NCBI GenBank assembly: GCA_964582365.1
Contig: CAZOQV010000026.1
Location: 1 to 7,766 of the forward strand
DNA from: WARW01 sp964582365
GTDB taxonomy: Bacteria > Patescibacteriota > Microgenomatia > UBA12405
DNA: 7,766 bases
Direction: 5' to 3'
The position numbers and the translations under genes were made by a program. A model generated the notes under the pieces. That model did no database searches. It saw nothing but the letters and a program-made list of their open reading frames with translations, and was not told where the DNA came from. This document shows, one piece after another, positions 1-5,341 of this stretch. Within the stretch, counting starts at the first letter, position 1, and every line of letters begins with the position of its first letter.

Positions 1-942
1 CCACGGCGTCATCGACAACTCGTCCCACTTGACCTCAACATTTTTATCATTAGAAATTAGTAATTGGGAATTTTTATAACTTATCATTTGATACCATCCT
101 CTTTTAATTTGTGATTCAAAATCTTTGGTGTAAGTTTTCCATTCATAACCATACAATGGATAAGCCATAACTATTTTTTCTTTATTTAAGTTTAAACTTA
201 ATACTTTTTCCACCACTTCCATAATATTTCTATCACCCGCCTCCGATTCTATTGGTGCCACCGCTCCGGCGTAATCCACCCCTGGTCGATGAAAATCATA
301 AGCCATCACAATTAAATCATCAATCGAATTCATTAAAATAAGAATTTGTTCTGGCGTCCCTTTAATAATAGTATTAGCAAACACATCCAAACTAATCTCT
401 CCTAAATTTTCTTGTTTTAATCTATTTAAAAAAATAATAAATTTTTCCGACAAAACCGCGGTTGGATTTTTTTGATATTCAAAATCCACATTAATTCCAT
501 CAAACCTATTTTCTTTTTTTAATTCTTTTAATTGATTTATTAAATTAATTTGCGCTTCTTCAGAATTAATTAATTTATCCAATTTTTCATCTTTAAATAA
601 TTTAATCCCTAAAATGTTTTTACCCCCATTTTTCCAAATCAAATCTTTTTGTTTTAAATAACTCTCGTTGTTTATTTTTTTAGATTGAAAATCCCAAATT
701 AAGTTACCTTTTTCATCAACCTCTATCCCTAAAAAAATCAATTCATCAATTTCATTTGTATATTCCCTTGTTTTGCCAACCATCCATGTCGGTAAAAACC
801 CCACCACTTTTATTTCTTTCTCTTTTTTAATCAATACACTTCGATCAGACAATGGATTTAAAATATTTATTTTTTTATTCCAATATAAATATCCCACTAA
901 TATTATTAAAAACAAACCCAATCCTAAAAACACTTTTTTCAT
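1..942 (-). CDS. GH18 family glycoside hydrolase-like protein with N-terminal membrane anchor, 3' end cut by the window
   Basis: I translated this open frame by hand from the ATG at 942-940; 314 codons are visible and no stop is reached at base 1. Residues 4-20 form one hydrophobic segment after MKK, so the protein is either anchored with its body outside or secreted. The rest matches the GH18 TIM barrel, closest to the YaaH/spore-germination type. FDGINVDFEY (147-156) is the DGxxxDxE strand with the catalytic Glu at 155 and Asp at 153; the first Asp of the chitinase consensus is Asn, as is common in this subgroup. MAYDFH (213-218) and YPLYGYEW (261-268) are two further barrel motifs. The likely role is cutting or binding beta-1,4-linked N-acetylglucosamine polymers at the cell surface; the substrate is inferred from the family only. 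The upstream AAGGG sits only one base from the ATG. Residues about 289-301 are encoded by an interspersed repeat. The protein would probably need some tens more residues to complete the barrel. Confidence 0.85.
   Translation of the reverse strand, partial: MKKVFLGLGLFLIILVGYLYWNKKINILNPLSDRSVLIKKEKEIKVVGFLPTWMVGKTREYTNEIDELIFLGIEVDEKGNLIWDFQSKKINNESYLKQKDLIWKNGGKNILGIKLFKDEKLDKLINSEEAQINLINQLKELKKENRFDGINVDFEYQKNPTAVLSEKFIIFLNRLKQENLGEISLDVFANTIIKGTPEQILILMNSIDDLIVMAYDFHRPGVDYAGAVAPIESEAGDRNIMEVVEKVLSLNLNKEKIVMAYPLYGYEWKTYTKDFESQIKRGWYQMISYKNSQLLISNDKNVEVKWDELSMTPW
40..75 (-). repeat. Interspersed AATTTCTAATGA repeat, copy 1, inside the GH18 gene
   Basis: The coding strand contains AATTCCCAATTACTAATTTC followed by TAATGATAAAAA. 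About 28 of 32 positions match the copy at 3327-3364 in an unrelated ATP-grasp gene, and both are read in the same frame (NSQLLISNDKN here, KSQFQISNDKK there). Two unrelated protein families sharing this string at the DNA level points to a short mobile or recurring repeat rather than to a protein motif. Confidence 0.65.
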
Positions 943-966
943 GCCCTTAATTCTACCAAAATCAAT

Positions 967-1000
967 ATCTACGATCTAACATTTATCATCTAAAATCTAC
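967..1000. repeat. 14-nt tandem repeat (ATCTACGATCTAAY), degenerate copy between tRNA-Ile and the GH18 gene
   Basis: ATCTACGATCTAAC (967-980) is exact. ATTTATCATCTAAA (981-994) is a decayed second unit, and ATCTAC begins a third. The same unit occurs in tandem at 6775-6802 and 7709-7743. It fills most of the 62-nt gap between the tRNA and the GH18 start codon. It contains the partly self-complementary core GATCTACGATC. No T-run follows, so I do not call it a terminator. Confidence 0.7.
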
Positions 1001-1004
1001 TTTG

Positions 1005-1078
1005 TGGGTGATGGAGGACTCGAACCTCCGACCCCTGTCTTATCAGGACAGTGCTCTAACCAACTGAGCTAATCACCC
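1005..1078 (-). tRNA. tRNA-Ile (anticodon GAU)
   Basis: A full cloverleaf of 74 nt reads on the minus strand. It has acceptor arms GGGTGAT and ATCACCC, D arm GCTC-AGTTGGTTA-GAGC, anticodon stem CTGTC/GACAG around the loop CTGATAA, a five-base variable loop GGGTC, and T arm GGAGG-TTCGAGT-CCTCC. The anticodon GAT lies at 1044-1042 and reads AUC and AUU. The discriminator base is A. The next genomic bases are CAA, so the 3' CCA is not encoded and must be added by a CCA-adding enzyme. It lies between the exporter-like gene and the GH18 gene on the same strand and could be transcribed on its own. Confidence 0.97.
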
Positions 1079-1087
1079 CTAAAAGTA

Positions 1088-1114
1088 AATGTATTTTAAC
1101 AGCAAGCTAGTCAA
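1088..1114 (-). promoter_or_regulatory. Possible promoter of tRNA-Ile
   Basis: Reading the minus strand, TTGACT (1114-1109) resembles a -35 box and TACATT (1093-1088) a weak -10 box. The spacer is 15 nt, shorter than the ideal 17. Transcription would start within a few bases of the mature tRNA 5' end, as is usual for a tRNA transcribed alone. The -10 matches only four of six consensus bases and AT-rich DNA yields such matches by chance, so the call is weak. Confidence 0.3.
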
Positions 1115-1150
1115 ATATAAATACCGTAAAATTAGTCCCGTCTTAGCCTG

Positions 1151-1166
1151 TCCCGCCACTGCGGGA
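1151..1166. repeat. GC-rich hairpin downstream of the exporter-like gene (possible terminator or REP-like element)
   Basis: TCCCGC-CACT-GCGGGA is a perfect 6-bp stem with a 4-nt loop in an otherwise AT-rich 123-nt spacer. It lies 35 nt past the stop of the gene at 1202-1663. On the minus strand no T-run follows at once, so intrinsic termination is uncertain. The clean stem and its contrast with local composition suit an interspersed palindromic repeat. A further GTCCCG lies nearby at about 1136-1141. Confidence 0.45.
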
Positions 1167-1201
1167 TCAAAGAAGGGGTGGAGAAGATTGAAAAAAGTGA
1201 T

Positions 1202-1663
1202 TTAAGCGTGTAATCCCAAAATAGCCGGAGCTACCACTGATAAAATTGTGATGATTATTGCCGAGACTATTCCACCCAAAAAAACACAAACCATTGATTT
1301 TTTAAAATTTAATCCCATAAACGCCGCCACTGCTGTTCCTGTCCACAACCCGGTAGTTGGTAATGGAATTCCTACAAAAGTAATTAAACCAATCTCTTTA
1401 TATTTTTCCAATTTTTTAGATCCATTTTGTACTTTTTTCTCGACAAAACCAGTAAATTTATCTAATTGTTTAATTTTTTTCATCCAGGCAAAAATAACAT
1501 TAAAACACAAATATATAAATGGTGCTGGCAAGAAACTTCCCAATAAACTGACTAAAAAAACCAAAAATGGATTTAAATTATAACCAATAATTCCCACCGG
1601 GATAGCCCCTCTTTGTTCAATTAAAGGTAACATCGAAATCAAAAATATTTTTAATAATTCCAT
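1202..1663 (-). CDS. COG2426 small multidrug export-like membrane protein (PF06695)
   Basis: This 153-residue integral membrane protein matches the Sm_multidrug_ex family in length and in both signature regions. LPLIEQRGAIPVG (12-24) corresponds to the family's conserved ELRGAIP segment, with Gln in place of the usual Leu. GIPLPTTGLWTGT (98-110) is the conserved PLPGTGxWTG loop, probably re-entrant. Hydrophobic segments lie near 3-25, 32-59, 91-118 and 123-149, with a lysine-rich loop at 62-90. The family name implies drug export, but direct functional proof is thin, so the substrate is unknown. GGAGG stands one base before the ATG, an unusually tight spacing; the in-frame ATG at codon 11 is a less likely start because it would remove the first membrane segment. 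The gene lies 47 nt after the radical SAM gene and may be the last gene of the operon or a separate unit. Confidence 0.88.
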   Translation of the reverse strand: MELLKIFLISMLPLIEQRGAIPVGIIGYNLNPFLVFLVSLLGSFLPAPFIYLCFNVIFAWMKKIKQLDKFTGFVEKKVQNGSKKLEKYKEIGLITFVGIPLPTTGLWTGTAVAAFMGLNFKKSMVCVFLGGIVSAIIITILSVVAPAILGLHA

Positions 1664-1710
1664 TCCTCCAGTTTACTGTCTTTTAATAAAAAATTCCACT
1701 ATTAATTAGT

Positions 1711-3198
1711 TTAGTTTTTGGCATACTCAAAACAAACTTTCCTGAAGTGAATTTCCAACAAAGAATAAGTGATCACATATTTCAAACTACTCGGTTTATT
1801 AAACAAACTCCACTTCATCAATTTCCAATATTCTCTTCTCCACTTTGACACCACCCCAGCATACCAAAAAGAACCCAAAACTGCTCTAATTTGATAACCA
1901 TGAAACCAAAATTTTTTCTTCATTGGTATTTTCAATTCTTCTAAAAAGGTCATTAGTCTTTGGTAATATTTTTTTGGATGATAAACCGTCGCTAATACTT
2001 TTTTATAACCATTTATCAATAACTTTTTATCCATTATTGGAATAAAATTCAATTCTGCCAAAGTATTATTACCAGTACTTTCCAACAATAATCTTCCTGT
2101 TTCTTTCAATCTATTATAAAGTCTGGTCATTGGTGAGGCCGTCAATAACCCCACCATTGCCGTCACAATTCCGCTTTTTTGAATAAAATCAATTTGTCTT
2201 TGAAAAATTGATGAGGTATCACTATCAAATCCTAAAATAAAACCCGCTTGAACATCTAACCCCGCTGCTTGCATTTTTTTAACCGTCTCCAACAAACTTC
2301 TATTTTTGTTTTGAAATTTACCACACTCTTCCAACCCCTCCGCATCCGGAGTTTCAATTCCCACAAACACCGTATTAAATCCGGCTTTTACCATTAAACC
2401 CATTAATTCTTCATCATCAGCCAAATTTACTGACGTTTGAGTATTAAATTCAAATGGATAGTCTCTTTTTTTCTGCCATTCAATCACTGCTGGCAGTACT
2501 TCTGTTCTTAATTTATCCTTATTACCAATAAAATTATCATCAACAAAAAAAACACCATCTCTCCACCCTTTTTTATACAAAATATTTAATTCTTTAATAA
2601 TTTGTTTTGCCGTTTTTAATCTTGGAACTCTTCCATTTAATCTCACAATATCACAAAATTCACAATTAAACGGACACCCTCTCGAATACTGAATCGCCAT
2701 CGAACTGTAATCTTTAAATTTAATCAAATCCCATTTTGGTGCCACCGTTTCACTAATTTTTGGAAAAGTTTTCGGTTGATATATTTTTTTCAACTTTTTC
2801 TTTTTAAGATCTCTCAAAAACAATTTTAATGTTTCTTCCCCTTCGCCCAAAACCAGATGATCAATGTTTTTGAATTCTTCAAAGCCAGTCGTAAACAATG
2901 GTCCACCCGCCACCATCTTTTTCTTAAATTTTTTAACCCTCTGCACTATTTCTTTTACTGATTTTTTCTGCACAATCATGGCACTAATCATCACCATATC
3001 TGCCCATTCAATCTCTTTATCTTTAAGTTTTACCACATTCATATCCACTAATTTTAGTTGCCAATTTTTAGGTAACATTGCCGCCACCGTTAAAATTCCT
3101 AATGGTGGGTGAGCTGCTTTTTTTCCAATTATTTTCAAAGTCGATTTAAAGCTCCAAAAAGTATCTGGATATTCGGGATAAATCATCAACACTTTCAT
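1711..3198 (-). CDS. Cobalamin-binding radical SAM protein with DUF4070 C-terminus (HpnP/HpnJ-like)
   Basis: The 495-residue protein has three parts. Residues 1-140 form a Rossmann-like B12-binding domain (MKVLMIYPEYP start, HPPLGILTVAA at 30-40, VAGGP at 96-100, GEGEE at 118-122). There is no DxHxxG motif, so cobalamin would bind base-off without a protein histidine. Residues 165-385 form the radical SAM barrel, with cluster ligands Cys175, Cys179 and Cys182 in CPFNCEFC, FFVDDNF (217-223) and FVGIETP (278-284). The tail carries VYHPKKYYQR (405-414), typical of DUF4070. The nearest named relatives include hopanoid C-2 methylase, but nothing here suggests hopanoid synthesis; methylation at an unactivated carbon or another radical modification is the general family chemistry. 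The start overlaps the upstream ligase stop by ATGA (3195-3198) and no Shine-Dalgarno site is visible, which suggests translational coupling. The substrate may therefore be the product of the ligases; that is an inference. Confidence 0.88.
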   Translation of the reverse strand: MKVLMIYPEYPDTFWSFKSTLKIIGKKAAHPPLGILTVAAMLPKNWQLKLVDMNVVKLKDKEIEWADMVMISAMIVQKKSVKEIVQRVKKFKKKMVAGGPLFTTGFEEFKNIDHLVLGEGEETLKLFLRDLKKKKLKKIYQPKTFPKISETVAPKWDLIKFKDYSSMAIQYSRGCPFNCEFCDIVRLNGRVPRLKTAKQIIKELNILYKKGWRDGVFFVDDNFIGNKDKLRTEVLPAVIEWQKKRDYPFEFNTQTSVNLADDEELMGLMVKAGFNTVFVGIETPDAEGLEECGKFQNKNRSLLETVKKMQAAGLDVQAGFILGFDSDTSSIFQRQIDFIQKSGIVTAMVGLLTASPMTRLYNRLKETGRLLLESTGNNTLAELNFIPIMDKKLLINGYKKVLATVYHPKKYYQRLMTFLEELKIPMKKKFWFHGYQIRAVLGSFWYAGVVSKWRREYWKLMKWSLFNKPSSLKYVITYSLLEIHFRKVCFEYAKN

Positions 3199-4217
3199 AC
3201 TACATTATACAATAAAAACATTTCCACCACTGCTTTGGCCACATTAATTCCAGTTGATTTTTCAAATCCCTGAAATTGACATTGTCTATTTACTTCAAGG
3301 ACAAAAGAATCATAATCTTCTTCCATATATTTTTTGTCATTAGAAATTTGAAATTGGGATTTTGGTGCTTTCATAATATCCACTCCACAATAATCCAAAC
3401 CACAAACTTTGGCCACTTTTTCCGCAATTTCTTTATCTTTTTCCGATAAAGTCCATTGTTCCACTTTTCCTCCCAAACTAAAGTTACTTCTAAATTCTTC
3501 CCCAACTGCAGATCTTTTCATGGCTCCAATTGCTTTTCCCCCTAAAACTATAATTCTTAAATCCCATCTAGTTGGTAAACATTTTTGCCATAAAAACATT
3601 CCAATGTTTTTCTCATTAATTCTCCCCACAAAAGCTTTTAATTCTTCAAAATTATCCAATTTTCTCACTGACTTTCCTTGATAACCTTTTTCATGTTTAG
3701 CGATAATCGGCCATCCAAAACCGTCAGACCCACCCTTTTCAAGGGAGGGGTCTTGGGGGTGGGTTTTGAAACTATTTAGAACTTGTTCTTTTGTATAAAA
3801 AATTTTAGTCGGTACCACTGGAATATTGTTCTCCAAAAATACTCCATGTTGACTAATTTTACCCATTCTTGGCCAATTTAAATACCCTTCATGATTAGCA
3901 CAAAACACCGATTTTGCCGTACGAACAGACCCTTGTGTCTGTTCTCCTAATAATCGAATCGCCAAATTTCTCGCCTCAGTATATTTTCCCGATTTAGTTC
4001 CCGCCACTCTAAACCACATTCCCAAAGTATTTTCTCCATTAACCTCCTCTCCTCTGATAAAGACTTTAGCCTTATCATTTTCCAATTTAAAAGTTAAATC
4101 TTTATAAAGAGACCTATTAACTTCAACTCCCAATTTTTTGGCTTCCGTTTCTAATCTGTCAACTTCAAACTGGCTTTGTTTTAACGACATTGTAAATGTG
4201 ACTATTTTTTTGTTCAT
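3195..4217 (-). CDS. RimK-like ATP-grasp ligase (second of two tandem paralogues)
   Basis: This 340-residue protein probably joins a carboxylate to an amine through an acyl phosphate, like RimK. Residues 1-135 form the pre-ATP-grasp region. The ATP-grasp fold follows, with WPIIAKHEKGYQGKSV (169-184, ATP-binding Lys174 and glycine loop), DLRIIVLGGKAIGAMKR (219-235), CGVDI (277-281) and LEVNRQCQFQG (307-317, metal-ligand Glu308 and Asn310). In the last motif the usual small residues and proline after Asn are replaced by RQC. I chose the ATG at 4217; an upstream TTG at 4265 would add 16 residues, all encoded by a hairpin repeat and unlike the family N-terminus. Two repeat-derived insertions interrupt the fold: residues 151-164 (KTHPQDPSLEKGGS) and 286-297 (KSQFQISNDKKY). 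Frame and active-site motifs survive, so the gene appears functional. It follows its paralogue by 51 nt and overlaps the radical SAM gene. The acceptor is unknown. Confidence 0.88.
   Translation of the reverse strand: MNKKIVTFTMSLKQSQFEVDRLETEAKKLGVEVNRSLYKDLTFKLENDKAKVFIRGEEVNGENTLGMWFRVAGTKSGKYTEARNLAIRLLGEQTQGSVRTAKSVFCANHEGYLNWPRMGKISQHGVFLENNIPVVPTKIFYTKEQVLNSFKTHPQDPSLEKGGSDGFGWPIIAKHEKGYQGKSVRKLDNFEELKAFVGRINEKNIGMFLWQKCLPTRWDLRIIVLGGKAIGAMKRSAVGEEFRSNFSLGGKVEQWTLSEKDKEIAEKVAKVCGLDYCGVDIMKAPKSQFQISNDKKYMEEDYDSFVLEVNRQCQFQGFEKSTGINVAKAVVEMFLLYNVV
3327..3364 (-). repeat. Interspersed AATTTCTAATGA repeat, copy 2, inside the ATP-grasp gene
   Basis: The coding strand reads AAAATCCCAATTTCAAATTT followed by CTAATGACAAAAAA and encodes KSQFQISNDKKY. 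It interrupts the ATP-grasp domain between GVDI and LEVN, where related proteins, including the paralogue at 4269-5315, have only a short turn. It matches copy 1 (40-75) at about 28 of 32 bases in the same reading frame. Confidence 0.65.
3728..3767 (-). repeat. REP-like hairpin element, in-frame insertion in the second RimK-like gene
   Basis: The ends ACCCACCC (3728-3735) and GGGTGGGT (3757-3764) are perfect 8-bp inverted repeats. Inside them is a small hairpin, CCCTT-TTC-AAGGG (3733-3745). On the coding strand the element begins AAACCCACC, as do the copies at 4282-4332, 4821-4859 and 5348-5408. It encodes residues 151-164 of the host protein without breaking the frame. Its GC content is far above that of the flanks. 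Confidence 0.8.
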
Positions 4218-4223
4218 AATTTT

Positions 4224-4262
4224 AAACCCTTTGTCCCTTCGGGACATTTCCCTTAAAAAGGG
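4224..4262 (-). repeat. Double-hairpin element between the two RimK-like genes
   Basis: Two palindromes lie in the 51-nt gap: TGTCCC-TTC-GGGACA (4232-4246) and CCCTT-AAA-AAGGG (4250-4262). The second resembles the stem of the AAACCCACC family, and a TTTAAACCC edge faces the downstream start codon. In the mRNA the stems would sit just before the ATG at 4217 and could slow translation or stabilise the transcript. No long T-run follows, so a strong terminator is unlikely. Confidence 0.6.
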
Positions 4263-4268
4263 CAATCA

Positions 4269-5315
4269 TTAATAATTAACGCCTCCCTTTTTAAGGGAGG
4301 AAGTTCCGATTTCATCGGAACAGGTGGGTTTTAATCCAACTAAAAATTTAACTATTTCTGCTGGCACATCAATTCCAGTTGCCTGCATAAAACCTTTAAA
4401 TTGAGGTCCTTTATTAACTTCCCAAACTATTGGTTTTTTCAAATCAAAATCTCTAAAAGCTACATCTACTCCCGCCACCGCCAATCCACAAACTTTTGCC
4501 GCCTTAACCGCTAATTGTTTAATTTCTTCAGGTAATTCTGCCACTTCTACTTTACCCCCAACCGAATAATTATTTTTAAATTCAGCCACCGATTGACTAC
4601 TTCTTTTCATTACCCCCAACACTTTTTCTCCCAAAACCAACACTCGAAAATCCCCATCATTAGGAATAAATTCTTGTAACATATATCTTCTTCCCTCTTC
4701 AGTCTCCGATTTTCTTAAATCTCTTACTAATTTTTCTAATTGTTCCAAATTATCAGCCTTAAACACTCTCGTCCCCCTATCCCCACCACTCCCTTTCAAA
4801 ATTACTGGAAAACTAAAAGTCCCCCTCCTTTCCTCAAGGGAGGGGCCAGGGGTGGGTTTCGCCATCTGCTCAAATAAATACCACAAACTTCCATAAATCG
4901 TCTTTGGCACTTCTATTCCAGCTTCTTTCAAGGCCAACATTTGCCAAGCCTTACAAGCCATCGATGGTTTTCCACTTTCCACCAACGGATCAACTATAGC
5001 TGGTCCTTTTCCAACTTTATAACTTGATGAACTTTTAACTTGATTAACTATTAGGTCTACTTCTTCCCAATGTTTTCCAGTAGTTCTAAAAAATAAAACA
5101 TCATAATCATTTACATCTTTATAATCATCAAATTGTTTAATTCTACTTTCACCAGCAAAATTTGGTCTAATCAAAATATCTCTTTTATCTGTGTCAAAAC
5201 AAATTTTATTATAAGAAATCAAATCTAAATTAACCCCCAACTTTTTGGCTGCCTTTTTCACCAACACCAAATGTTGACTTATCTTCCCTCCAAAAAACAC
5301 TGCTATTTTAGTCAT
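4269..5315 (-). CDS. RimK-like ATP-grasp ligase (first of two tandem paralogues)
   Basis: This 348-residue protein has the order of a RimK-type amide ligase. Residues 1-138 form the pre-ATP-grasp domain (IAVFFGG at 4-10, SGKPSMACKAW at 114-124). FPVILKGSGGDRGTRVF (169-185) contains ATP-binding Lys174 and the glycine loop. MLQEFIPNDGDFRVLVLGEK (212-231), LGVMKRS (233-239), VAGVDV (280-285) and WEVNKGPQFKGF (298-309, with Glu299 and Asn301 for metal) complete the fold. The motifs align one for one with those of the paralogue at 3195-4217, so the pair arose by duplication. It probably adds an amino acid or short peptide to a carboxylate; the substrate is unknown. Residues 153-165 come from a hairpin repeat at the same loop as in the paralogue, and the C-terminal tail from about 328 is encoded by another copy. 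The start follows the fusion gene by 26 nt with no visible Shine-Dalgarno site, in a very AT-rich leader. Confidence 0.9.
   Translation of the reverse strand: MTKIAVFFGGKISQHLVLVKKAAKKLGVNLDLISYNKICFDTDKRDILIRPNFAGESRIKQFDDYKDVNDYDVLFFRTTGKHWEEVDLIVNQVKSSSSYKVGKGPAIVDPLVESGKPSMACKAWQMLALKEAGIEVPKTIYGSLWYLFEQMAKPTPGPSLEERRGTFSFPVILKGSGGDRGTRVFKADNLEQLEKLVRDLRKSETEEGRRYMLQEFIPNDGDFRVLVLGEKVLGVMKRSSQSVAEFKNNYSVGGKVEVAELPEEIKQLAVKAAKVCGLAVAGVDVAFRDFDLKKPIVWEVNKGPQFKGFMQATGIDVPAEIVKFLVGLKPTCSDEIGTSSLKKGGVNY
4282..4332 (-). repeat. REP-like double-hairpin element forming the 3' end of the first RimK-like gene
   Basis: There are two perfect stems: CCTCCCTT-TTT-AAGGGAGG (4282-4300, 8 bp) and TTCCGAT-TTC-ATCGGAA (4304-4320, 7 bp). 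These are followed on the coding-strand side by the shared AAACCCACC edge (4324-4332). The element supplies the last roughly 20 codons of the gene (KPTCSDEIG and onward), replacing whatever tail the ancestral protein had. Confidence 0.8.
4821..4859 (-). repeat. REP-like hairpin element, in-frame insertion in the first RimK-like gene
   Basis: The coding strand starts AAACCCACCCCTGGCCCCTC and can fold through CCCCTCC (4822-4828) and GGAGGGG (4839-4845). It encodes KPTPGPSLEERRG immediately before the FPVILK strand. It is the same family as 3728-3767, but its left half is one base shorter, so its AAACCCACC is read in another frame (KPT here, KTH there) while CCCTCCCTT is read as PSL in both. Confidence 0.78.
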
Positions 5316-5341
5316 ATTTATAGATATTATTAATTATTAAT

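Noticed and set aside
773..979. Plus-strand open frame of 68 codons
   Set aside because: It lies antisense to the GH18 gene start, its protein is low-complexity and it matches no family I know.
1248..1583. Plus-strand open frame of 111 codons
   Set aside because: It is fully antisense to the COG2426 gene, whose family motifs are clear; this frame has no recognisable domain.
2864..3112. Plus-strand open frame of 82 codons
   Set aside because: It mirrors the cobalamin-binding domain of the radical SAM gene; no start signal or family match.
1711..3198. Hopanoid C-2 methylase (hpnP)
   Set aside because: The domain order fits, but the large DUF4070 radical SAM family has many members of unknown substrate and the neighbours are peptide ligases, so no symbol is given.
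3409..3681. Plus-strand open frame of 90 codons
   Set aside because: Antisense shadow of the ATP-grasp core.
4282..4332. Intrinsic terminator inside the operon
   Set aside because: The stems are strong but no T-run follows on the coding strand, and the sequence is still coding; a repeat element explains it better.
4269..5315. Assignment as the true ribosomal S6 glutamate ligase RimK
   Set aside because: Only the ATP-grasp core is shared; the N-terminal domain and context differ, and with two diverged copies plus a third ligase the acceptor cannot be assumed to be S6.
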